The notes under the pieces were generated by a model. It had not been told where the DNA came from, searched no databases, and was given only the letters and a program-made list of their open reading frames with translations. 64,000 bases of DNA from Apis mellifera (Eukaryota > Arthropoda > Insecta > Hymenoptera > Apidae), in assembly GCF_003254395.2 (NCBI RefSeq), contig NC_037639.1, forward strand, positions 15,106,537 to 15,170,536, given 5' to 3'. Of this stretch, positions 14,929 through 26,300 are shown piece by piece (the first letter of the stretch is position 1; each line of letters starts with the position of its first letter). The position numbers and the translations under genes are program-made.

Positions 14929-14936
14929 TGACGTCA
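14929..14936. promoter_or_regulatory. Palindromic CRE TGACGTCA in PITP promoter
   Basis: A perfect cAMP-response element (TGACGTCA) lies 21 bp beyond the NRF1-like decamer and about 250 bp before the PITP ATG. This spacing fits a proximal promoter bound by CREB/ATF bZIP factors. Binding is inferred, not shown. Confidence 0.5.
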
Positions 14937-15185
14937 TTTTGCAAAGTGTCTGTGAAGTAAGAGTGGGGAAATTCGATGCACATGTGTGCGCAAGTAAGTG
15001 TGCTTTTTAGTGGCTGTGCAGTGTGGCACTCAGTGATTCAAGTGTGTGGCAGTCCGTTGAGAAGTCGACGCCGTTGTATGCGTATGACTGCGGGTTGAGA
15101 GATAACACGAGTGAATTTGCTAAAGCAAGGGTGGTTCTGTGTGGCCGCACTGAATTATTGCAGCCCATGTGCTCTGCTTGTTAAA

Positions 15186-17264
15186 ATGCTCATCAAAGAA
15201 TTGTAAGTTCTTGCGAAATTTTTTATTATTAGTTTAATATAGCGTGATGAACAAGAACTGATCGAACATTTAAAAGTAATTCTTGGGATATGGTTACTAA
15301 TCTTTAACGGCGGGTGGGATTGGAGGGGTAAAGAGGGATGTACTTTCATCCCTTGTCATCCATACGGATAACATTTTACATGCGGTGAACAATTTTATTT
15401 TAACTGATAAGTATTGTTTTCAAAAGAAATTTATTCATCATACGTTATCTATCGTTTAATTTTCGATACCTGGAGTGTGATACTTAAGTTCATATTAAAG
15501 TATATTCAAGGTCGTTGCTTATAAATATATGATTATTTTTTATTTAGTAATTGAAATATAATTTATTAATTTCTGTTACAGCCGTGTCACTTTGCCTCTT
15601 AATGTGAAAGAGGTATGTATTTAATGAATAATAAGATCTCATTATAGTGACCCATTTTGAAATATATTATTGCAATTGAATAGAAATAAAAACTTAAATT
15701 ACTTCTACATCTATGCAATTATCAGAAATTGCAAATCATTTAATTATAGTTTATTATTATTTAGAAGCATGTAATTATTTTGAATGTTTTGAATTTTTAA
15801 TTTAATATATCTGATAAATCTTGTCTTATCATGCTTATTTTATTGTTAGATTTATTCAGTTAGATTATTCAGTTAGAATATAATAAATGTTTTTCTTTTA
15901 GAATGCATAATTAAATATATATTTTCTTCATATTTTGCTTAATTTAATTTGCACATTTTTAGATTTATTGCTAATTTTTTTTTATTAATATTTTTTCTTA
16001 TGAAAAAATAAATTATTTAAAGTTACAAAAATAATATTTTATATATTTTATAATAATATAATAAATAAATTATTATTGATATTAAAATTTTCTTATAAAA
16101 GAAAAAATGATGTTTATATTTATGTGATTAGATATTTTTCATTTTATAGATTTTATTTATTAAAATAAATTTTATATTGCTTTATCTTATATTCTGTATA
16201 TAATTTATATATTATAAAATATAATTTATTTCGTGGCAGTATCAAGTGGCTCAGCTATATTCTGTAGCAGAAGCTAGCAAAAATAATACTGGAGGAGGAG
16301 AGGGAATACAAGTGTTAAAAAATGAGCCATTCACAGATTATCCTTTGCTTGGTGGAAAATATTCTTCAGGTCAATATACATACAAGATTTATCATTTAGC
16401 TAGTAAAGTGCCTGCTTTTATTCGTATTATGCTGCCAAAGAATTCCTTGGAAATTCATGAAGAAGCTTGGAATGCTTACCCTTATTGTAAAACAGTTATT
16501 ACTGTAAGTACAATTTGTTTATAAAAATTTTTTATGAAATTTTTAATTTGTAGTTTAATATGTTTTTGTTTTTTTGTGCAGAATCCTGGATATATGAAAG
16601 AAAATTTTGTAATTATGATTGAATCATTTCACATTGATGATGTTGGAAATCAACATAATGTATGTATAAAGATTTATAAAAATATTTAGTTTTTTTTTTA
16701 TATATATTAATATTATTTATTAACTAATAGGTCCATGAATTACCTCCTGATAAATTAAAAATAAGAGAAGTAATACATATAGATATTGCGAATGATCCAA
16801 TTGCAAATGCTGATTATAAGGAGGATGAAGATCCAACTAAATTTAAATCTGTGAAAACAGGTCGAGGTCCTCTTATTGGTAAAGATTGGAAAAATAATGT
16901 CCAACCTGTAATGACATGCTATAAACTAGTTACTTGTGAATTTAAATGGTTTGGTCTACAAAATCGCGTTGAAAGTTTTATACAAAAAGCAGAAAGGCGT
17001 CTTTTTACTAACTTTCATAGGCAAGTGTTTTGTTGGATTGATCGTTGGTATGGTTTAACTATGGAAGATATTAGAGCAATTGAAGAGAGTACGAAAGAAG
17101 AATTAGATAGGGTAAATAATTTTATAAATTTATAATATATTAAAAATTATATTATAATAATTATATATTAATTATATTTCAATTTTTAATTAATTACAAA
17201 AGATATTTGAATTTTTCAGCAAAGAGATCAAGGAGAAGTAAGAGGTATGCGAGCTGATGATTGA
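15186..17264 (+). CDS. vib: Class I phosphatidylinositol transfer protein (PITP alpha/beta, vibrator)
   Basis: Soluble lipid transfer protein that exchanges phosphatidylinositol and phosphatidylcholine between membranes; in flies the orthologue (vibrator) is needed for cytokinesis and neuronal maintenance. Six exons, 15186-15202, 15582-15612, 16240-16503, 16582-16659, 16731-17111 and 17220-17264, give 271 aa, the normal class I length. The start MLIKEFRV is the family start and is split by an intron after 17 nt. Other family signatures are YQVAQLYSVAEASK, GGGEGIQVLKNEPF, YPYCKTVITNPGYM and the WFGLQNRVE region near the C terminus. The protein stops soon after the lipid-binding fold with no FFAT motif, DDHD or other extension, so it is not the RdgB class. 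The gene is convergent with SCAD. Confidence 0.95.
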
Positions 17265-19073
17265 AGCTTTGATAGCTTCTATTATGGATGGTTAAATCAA
17301 TTTCCTTATATGTCTCAGATACATACGCATACCTATAGAAATACACATATGTTTTGTCATAGGCGATCCTGCAGGATCGGGACAATTTCCAGAATTTAAG
17401 TGTTTAGATTCAGTGTCTATTATAATTACTTATGATTTTAATTTATTTACATTTACAAGCGTTTTAGATAAATGTATCTATTGTCAAAGATTATAATATA
17501 GCAAATAATAAGAGAGAACTGATACAGATCAGTTCAACTTATATACAATGTATAAAATATTCAAAAAAAGAGTACAGAGTTCGATAAAAATCAATTTAGA
17601 TGGAAAAATATTTAATGTTATTTAACACCATAGTAGTTCAATATTAAAATTTATAAATAAGTCGTTCGGAATGCTTGCTATATAATATAAATGATGAAAT
17701 TAGACACAAAAATTGCGAAATAATAATTCACAATTTATTATTTTAAATTTATTATATTATGATTTGAAACCAAAAATATCACTATATTTATATAATAATG
17801 ATTTTAATAAGTTTGTGCAGTATGGCCTGAAAGTTTTTAAATCCAATTATACTCTGTATAATAATCAGAAGAATTAAACAAAATTATTTTAACAGTTTCA
17901 AAAAAAAAAATTGATTTTGTCATAATTTATTCTCTTACTAATATTCAATATTACAAATAAAATAATTAAAAAAATAATGATTAAACTATAGAAATCCTTT
18001 TTTATGTTTCTTTTTAATAAAAAAATTAAAAAAAATATGTACATCAATTTGGACCAATTTGCTAAACTTCAATTAAATCTTTGATTACTATATTGGCACT
18101 ATATTATTATATTTACTATATTGTTTGTGAAAAATATGAAAATAATTTTATAAGATGATTAAATTATACACACATATATATATATATATATATACATATG
18201 AAAAAAGAAAAAACTATTTTAATGTAAAAATTACAACGGCAAATGCACTATTGTATATAAGAAAAGAAGCATCCAGTGGAATTCAAAATGAAATATTATA
18301 TTCACTTACATATTTCTTTACATATTACATATTCTATTACATATTACATATTCCAATAGATCTCTATCCAACAAATTTAAATGTCATATTTAATATCTTC
18401 GCTTAAATAAAACAAAGAAAGAATTCGATAAAAATATAATTGAAGAAAATCATAATTGTCGTTTGCACAAATTATATGTATACTGTTATCTGTTGTACTG
18501 GGATCTATAGTGTAGAATTTAAGATAGTTATAGAAATACAATTTAGATAAAACTGTAATTTTTTGGGATCTTAATACAGGGAGAATCAGAATTTATGCTA
18601 CTCAGTTGTGAATTTTAGCATTTAAGTATGATATGCGATCTTATCAAATTACTTATATAATTAATAGAGATTTTAAAATAAAATCTCATTATAGATAGTG
18701 TCTATCATTCCTATTTATTACTTTAACAAATAATATATTTGTCATCATTCCATAATGAGCGAGTATAGAGAAATTATAAATAAAAATTCCTATAATATTG
18801 CTATAGAATTAATAATGAGATATTGGTATATGTTTTTGCATATTTAAATATGTAAGTTTTGCATATTTACATATATATTTACATTTATTTTATGACATTA
18901 AAATTATTTTATCACAAAAAAAAACTACATAATTATAATGATATATAAAATTTATTAGCCTTTTTTCGTAAAAGATAAAAATATATATATATAAAATTAA
19001 TAAAATATATAAAAAATATTTTATTCGCATATGAAGAACTTTAGTAGAAAAATATATGTCGCATCTAAATATT
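17265..19073. other. Convergent intergenic / 3' UTR region between PITP and SCAD
   Basis: The 1.8 kb between two facing stop codons should hold the 3' UTRs of both genes. It is A/T-rich with a (TA)n run at 18171-18196 and several AATAAA-like words. I see no coding frame that shows codon structure. Confidence 0.6.
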
Positions 19074-20604
19074 TCAATTAAGATTGTATTCTTTGATAAC
19101 ATTTGCAGCTATAACTAATCTTTGTATCTCTGATGTACCTTCATAAATTTCAGTAATGCGTGCATCTCTATAATAACGTTCTGCTGGCATATCACTAACG
19201 TAACCCATACCACCTAAAATTTGCATGCATTGATGCGCACAAAAAGTAGATGTTTCAGATGATGATAGTTTTGCCATAGCAGCTTCCTAACAAAAAAAAA
19301 AATTATTAGATTATGTTTGAATTTAATTATTTTTTTCATCGCACCTTTGTATATGATTTATTATTATCTTTAAGCGCAGCTGCTCGCCATGTTAATAATC
19401 TTGAACTTTCTAATCTCAATGACATGTCAGCAATTTTTTGTTGAATTGTTTGTAATTTAATAATAGAACTACCAAATGCTTGTCGTTTTGCCGCATATTC
19501 GATTGCACAGTCAAGAGATGCTTGAGCTATGCCTAAAGCTTGAGCAGCTATGCCTATTCTACCAGCATCTAGAAATTATATATTGTGATTATTATTTTTT
19601 CAGATGCTACATTTATATAGATACCATGGATTCATTTCATACCCAAAGTCGTCATTGCAATTTTAAAACCCATTCCTGATTCTCCTAATAAATTTTCTTT
19701 TGGTAATTTACAGTCTTCAAATATTAATGAACAGGTACTGCTACCACAAATACCTAACTTATCTTCTTTTTTACCAACAAAAAGACCTTCTGTAGTTTTA
19801 TCAACTATAAATGCACTTATACCTTTATGCTTTTTAGATTTGTCTGTTGTAGCAAATAGAATAATTGCATCTGATTCATAAGCATTTGTTATCCATGATT
19901 TAGTACCATTAATTAAATAATTAGATCCATTTAATTTAGCAATAGTAGAAGCAGCACCTGCATCACTACCATTGCCTGGTTCACTAAGGGCAAAACATCC
20001 AATCTTAGTACCAGTTGTAAAAGGGGTAATATATTTTTTTATCTGATCTTTATCGCCAAATTTTTGTATAGGTCCTAAATAAAGAGAATTATGTACACTC
20101 ATTATGAGACCTGTACTGGCACAACCCCTAGATATTTCTTCTAATGCAATAGCATAAGCTAAATAATCTAATCCAGTTCCACCTAAATTTTCAGGAATTG
20201 CTATACTCATTAAACCTAATTCTCCCATTTTTTTAACTTGTTTTTCTGGATAAAGATGTTTTTTGTCAATTTCTGTTGCTAAAGGTTTTAGTTCTCCTTC
20301 TGCAAAATCTCTATAATAATATTTATTATATGATATACATTGCATTGTATTATGATTTACATTGAAAAAAAAAATAAAAATATTATAAATATAATGATAA
20401 CTACTTGCATGTTTTGTGTAACATCTGATGAGTCTCTGGTAACATGGAAAGAGTAACAATATTTCGAATAATATTATTATAAATTGTAGTTTTATTTCGT
20501 GCAACTGGTTTAAAAAATAAAAATTATGAAATTTTTATATAATACAAATACATATAATAGTATATTTTAAATAAATACTTACCAAATAACCTTATTTTGT
20601 ACAT
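19074..20604 (-). CDS. ACADS: Short-chain acyl-CoA dehydrogenase, mitochondrial
   Basis: FAD-dependent enzyme for the first step of mitochondrial beta-oxidation of short acyl-CoAs (butyryl-CoA type; Arc42 in flies). Five exons on the minus strand, 20604-20583, 20504-20405, 20310-19643, 19568-19345 and 19286-19074, give 408 aa. The N terminus (MYKIRLFVARNKT and onward) is basic and free of acids, as in a mitochondrial import signal. The mature part begins near LPETHQM. FAD/substrate motifs seen are CFALSEPGNGSDAG and WITNA. The C-terminal IYEGTSEIQRL contains the Glu that is the catalytic base in SCAD and medium-chain enzymes; long-chain and isovaleryl enzymes place it elsewhere. The ending is complete. 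The gene is divergent from the membrane protein at 21,520. Confidence 0.93.
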
Positions 20605-21519
20605 TGTTATTGATAAATTTGTTTATATAAATAACAAATTATTAAAATTAATATTTCAATACTTTAAATAATATAGCACAAGTTACAACAATATTATTAT
20701 GTATCAATAGCTTTAGACATATATATATATATATGTATATGTATTTATAGATGGCTATATATATAAATTATACATATAAAATATATATATATTTTTTTTC
20801 AAGTAAAATTTATTAAACTTATTTTAATTTATTAAAATTAATATATATATTATGTATCAATAATTTTAGACATATATGTATATATATATGTACATGTATT
20901 TATATATAGATGGCTATATATATAAATTATACATATAAAATATATATATATTTTTTTTTAAATAAAATTCATAAGAATTAAAATAATGGTATTATTAATT
21001 TTTTATTAAAATTTCTTTGATGTATAATATGAATAAATATAATCATATTTTAATTATATTATTTGAAATATTTACATTAAACTTATAAAGCAATTTGATT
21101 AATAAAAAAAAGATATATTATAGAAAAAAAAAGATATAGATTTTTAAATTAGTTTTTTCTTTTCATTTTATGTACAATTTTTAAGATTTTTTTTTGTAAT
21201 ATATTTTTTAATTATTTATTATATTTTTAATATTTAATTTTTATTTTAAATAATTAATAATTTTTCATTTCTTTTACCTATGAAAAATATATTTTTTATG
21301 TATAATTATATGAAACAGTTAAAACTTAGCCATATTTTCCCGCGGTATTTTTAATAATGATAATAAACAATCAATATGTTCGCATGGATAATATGAAAAT
21401 GTGCGCATGTACAGACTGTATTTCTGTTCGATATAACTAGTTCATTTCTCCAATTTCAGACAGTGAATTTGGAATATAACAAATAATATAAAGAAATTTA
21501 TATTGAATTAAAAGTAAAG
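20605..21519. promoter_or_regulatory. Divergent spacer between SCAD and membrane-protein gene
   Basis: This 0.9-kb spacer contains a local tandem duplication (20698-21000). From about 21,330 to 21,480 a more mixed segment with CCCGCGG and TGCGCATG words probably marks a promoter. I see no coding frame. Confidence 0.5.
20698..21000. repeat. Two-copy tandem duplication, about 153 bp unit
   Basis: The segment starting TATGTATCAATA at 20698 recurs at 20851. Both copies share the order TTTAGACATATAT, a (TA) run, ATGTATTTATA, GATGGCTATATATA, ATTATACATATAAAATA and a T-run. The copies differ by small changes, such as GC versus AT in the first 15 bases and a longer TATATA in copy two, so the event is fairly recent but not new. 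Confidence 0.85.
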
Positions 21520-23317
21520 ATGTCGAATAGTAAATGTATTAAACAATTGCGTAAAAATTATGTAAAAGATCAACAAGAAATGTCACATTCGGAAAAGCTA
21601 CGATTGATAGATGATGAATTGAATGCGTTTTACAAGTAAAATTTTAAAAAATTTTTTATCTTGTTATATTTTTTTAAATGTATATAATTTTAATTTTGCT
21701 TAATATTGTACTAATTTTTTTTTAAATAAAAATTATTTGATATGTACAATATTATATTTTTTATTATTGGTACGTATTCATTATTTAAAATTCCTTTATT
21801 ATTTTTTTTTAATATAATAAAATCATTTTTTATATGTATTATATATGAAAAATATCTTTAATATGATATTATTATATTAATTATTTTAATATATAATTTT
21901 TATAATATATGATATATGATAATGATTGTATTTTATGTAATTAATTAATAGATATTGTCAACAAGCTGGCTTCACAGAAGAAGAAATGGATATTATTTGT
22001 CAACCATTAGTAGCTGCAATGCGGCGCTCTTGGTTACAACTTGTTATTAGGGGAACACTTGTATTAATTGTTCTTGGTACTTTAGCATGTTTAGCAGCTC
22101 AACTTGATTTTGTTGGAACTCATTTTACTGCAATTAGTCGTCTTTTACTTATCAAAGTTCTACCAATTTGGAATTGGCAACCTTTATACTATGAAAATTG
22201 TATGATTAATAATCCTTTTTATAATGATTATATGATAACTGAAGAAGATTGTGTGGTATGATTATTAATATTAATTGAAAGTATTTTTAAAAATAAATTA
22301 CTAAGATAATCAGAAATTATTATTTATAGACTTGCGAAGCTTTGGAAACTATTGATCGTTTATCAGATGTAAGATATCGAAATCTTGTTGATAATTATCT
22401 GAGCAGGGATGCACCTGCAATTATTACAGATGCAATGGATTCTTGGGCAGTTATGAATACAGATTATTTTTGGTTTGATAATATTACTCATGTAAGTATA
22501 ATTATTATTACAGAACAATTGTATTTATTATGTGTTATTTAATAAAGTAAATGCATATTTCAAAAAAATTTTTATATATATTTAACAAATTTATTTATTT
22601 ATTTGAAATTTATTTGTATATTTTGTTTATATATATATTTTACTTATGTTAACAGCTTTATTTAGAAAATGAACGCTTAATGGAAACAGTACCATGTGCT
22701 TTGACTTCAAATTTGAGAACTGGTTCATCTGACTTGGCAGCATTTTTGCGTCGAGTACATTCACCTGAAGTAGCTAAATGGTTCGTCCATTGGCAAAATT
22801 GCGATATCAATGCGGTGAAAGTATTGAGAAAGTATTACCAACGTCCATATTTCCTTTCAAGTACTGTCTCACCAGCGCATTTTAATTGGGTTCTTATGTC
22901 TTCGGATTATAATAGTCCGAGTTATAAAAAGGTTGAATTAGATTCAGGTCTTATAGCTCTAGCTCAATTACGAGGAGCTACACAACTTCGCTTGACTCCT
23001 ATAAATCCTTGTAATAGTTCTTGTCCTGAATTAGTAGCAGATTTGCATCAAGGCGAAATGCGTAAGTTGAAAAATTAATTGCATACATAAATATTTAATA
23101 AATAATCTATTATTAAATAAATTATTTATTAAATAAATTATTTATTAAATACATTAGTAGAATGAATTAAGAATTGGTCATTGATTTTATATTCATCATA
23201 TTGATATTGATTTTAGTTGTTTTTACTAATTTAATGTGGACTTTGGAATATGCGCCGATGAGAGGATTAGACAACATTGCAATCTTGACTGAAACTGTCT
23301 GGGAGGAGGATACATAA
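21520..23317 (+). CDS. Single-pass membrane protein with cupin/JmjC-like domain, function unknown
   Basis: Not recognised as a named gene. Five exons, 21520-21635, 21952-22255, 22330-22491, 22656-23061 and 23217-23317, join in frame to 362 aa. Residues 1-66 are charged. Residues 67-88 form one clear membrane helix (LQLVIRGTLVLIVLG and on). The remaining 270 residues hold several Cys, including D-C-V-T-C-E, and would be lumenal or extracellular if the protein is type II, though topology is an inference. The phrase DAPAIITDAMDSW resembles the entry strand of JmjC/cupin_8 domains, and GEMLVFTNLMWTLEY resembles the closing strand of such a fold. I do not find the H-x-D/E...H iron ligands, so if the fold is right the protein is likely a non-catalytic relative. 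The gene is divergent from SCAD and convergent with Rim-BP. Confidence 0.8.
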
Positions 23318-26300
23318 ATCATAATTATTCTCTTTATATTATGTTAGTTTGTGTAATACTCTTAATCTAAGTATATATTACTTAATTAAATTATATACAT
23401 GTATATTCATTCTGCTATCATAGTTCACATTAAATAAAATACTTCTCTCATCTAATAAACGTGAACTTATTTTGTAATTTGATAATTTTTTCTTTATTCT
23501 CTATATATTTTAATTAAATATGTTTTAATTTACGATATGTGCAAATATTTTTATTATCTAATGGAACTTCTTGAAAAGGATGAGATGAAAAAAAACAAAA
23601 AGTAACAACAAACAAGATTCGTTTTTTATTAATTAATCGTTTATAATAACATTGTGTTTTTTGTTGATTTTTTTTTCTTTTGTAGCAGTTTTTTCTGATA
23701 TTTCAATTGGGCTAACAAGAAATAGATTGTTATGCTCCGATTCATAGAAAAAACAAAGCGCAAGATTACTGAATGACAAACGTAGCTGACGATTTGACAT
23801 GCTTAATCAATGCGATAATTTGTTATATTAAAAGTTTTATGAGTATATATATAATCGATTTCTTTTTTTTTTTTTTATGCGCTACGTTCTGTTTATACAA
23901 TTTTAGAGTATCGATGTAAGAGAAGGAATGACAATAATTGGCGCCTAGCTAATAACACCATCGAAATATGTTCTTTAGGTCTTCTATTCCATACTATCCA
24001 ATGTTTTTTAATTCTTTCCCTTTCAAACTATTTTCTTCCCCCTTTGATTTTTATTCATTATATTCATCTCATATATGCATCGATATATACACATCCACTC
24101 GTACATATGCGCATTCTTTCTCTTTTCTTTCTTCACTCTATCTTTCCATAAAGTGTTTTCATGGAATAAAGTTCTACAATTCCAAACGGAGTTTTAACCT
24201 TTCCACCAAAAGATTAATACTCATCACTAATAGCTGTTGAAATATTGTATATGTTATTTAACTAACCGTTATCTAAATCGATATAACGCTTGTACATCTA
24301 TTTTTTTTTTTCTCAGGATGTGGAAAACACTTTTCTGAAAGAGAGATTTTCAGTATGAGACCTAATATTGATTATTTTAATTATTTTAATTTTTTTCATC
24401 GAATCAAAAGGATCTTCCACGCTCTTCAGACGGTCTTTTCAGCGGAAAAAGATCAACGTTTGAACGAATCATCATTTCATCGTTCATTTATTTCGGACAT
24501 ACACATACGCATCATCTTCGGCACGGCTTATATTTGCAATTCATATTGTATTGTAGCTGTATCAAAAGACTGTTTCATACGAATGTTTCATTCAACGACT
24601 AAATTTATAATAATGACAATATACAAGTGAGATACTACACAAAAATGAGCAGTAGATAACAAACGAAACGACTTCGAGGTACCTAAGAGAATCCAATTTT
24701 CTCTCGTTATTATATTTTTTTCACACTTTTTTTTTTTTTTTATAATGTTTTACTCTTCATTTTAATTTCTTAGAATGATTATTTACGTTTAATTTGCGCT
24801 TCTTTTTTTCATCCGTTTTATATCTTTATACTTCTGATAAATGTTTAAATAAAAATTCTAAGTATTATCTGTTAGTTCTTAATCATGTTCGACCGTTGCA
24901 TTGCGTTAATTTATTGTTCCTATTGTTGTTAAAATTATCTTCTAAGATTTAGTCCGATCACAAATAGAGAAGAGACAGAATTTAGCTCTCGATACGTGGA
25001 ATACTTGAAATGGATTTTTCTCTCGCGTTTACATCTCTTGCATTTTTTTTATTATAAGACTACTTGCGTTTTTTTTATCTCTTTTTTTTTTATCTTTTTT
25101 TTTTTAATCTTTTTTTTTTTTTCCTTTTTTTTTCTTGGCTTATGATATCTAACACTTAACAATAATAGATGAAGATTTTTTTCGTAACTGTTTCCAATAT
25201 TTTCTCTCGTACATATTCAAATGCTGCTACGTTTTACAATGATTCTGGATTTTTTTTTTTCTCTCTCACATACATTTTCATTTGAATCGTTTTAAACTCG
25301 TCTCGCTACGTGATTTATCAAGTATGAAACTGAATAATGAAAAACGGAGGGAAAAAAGCAAAAAAAGAGATGGCAGATGAACGATACAGATTTGCTAAGA
25401 AATATTTAATTAACACATTCACTACCACTTGAATCAAATTTTTATCCAAGGAATTATTTTTCCTAAACAATATGCTGTTTTTCTTTTTTTTTTTTTTTTT
25501 TTTCTTACAGATTTGATCGGTTCATCAATTTTTCACAAATGAATTTGTAAATTTATTAGTCGACTACTTGACTTCGTTCGTATCTTACCGACTGAATACT
25601 CAAATATTTTCAATCAATCAATTCTGACATTGGTAGCGAACGTGTTAAGCATTTAAAGATCTTAAATGTCACGTCAGTCTTTTTCTTTTTTTTTTCTTTT
25701 TTTTTTTTTTTTTTCTTTTCTTCGTTTAATCGCCTGAATCAACATTTCACATTAGATATGTTCACAGCAAAGATTTATAGGAATTCAATGATAACAATCG
25801 CGAGTTTAGGTTAACTCCGCTCAAAAGGATGACTATATAAGGATAAAGATCAAAGGAAACTAATATATTTTTTGCTTCAATCCATTGGAAAATATTTCTA
25901 AATCAGACAGATCACGATAATCCATCTACATAGATGATATCATTGAATATTAACAAACTCCGTGACGGTTTAATTACACAATTATACATTATGCACTCAC
26001 TTATTTTTAAATCATATTGCGGAATGTTTGAAAGATGCTTAAAGATAACTCTGACGTTACATTTATTTCCAATGGATCAAACGATGTCGTTGATAAACAC
26101 ATTTCAAAGAACAGCATCGAAAGCGTATCTATTCATTTCAATAAATTTTTTTTTTTTGATTCAGACAAAATTTTTAACTTTTTTGATGCTCGCGCGAATA
26201 CTGGTCGAACGAGATTGACTATGATTGAGTTTGCAATTTTCGTGCAATTTTAAATCGAACACGACAATCGAGCAAGCTTTACGTATTTATTTCGCGACTT

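Larger units (their letters stand above)
13533..15185. promoter_or_regulatory. Divergent intergenic region shared by POSH and PITP
   Basis: This 1.65-kb spacer separates two head-to-head ATGs. The POSH side (13533-13930) is moderately mixed in composition and probably holds the POSH 5' UTR and promoter. The middle (13940-14880) is A/T desert. From about 14,890 to 15,185 the sequence becomes G-rich and CpG-containing, consistent with the PITP promoter and 5' UTR. I see no coding frame here. Confidence 0.6.
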
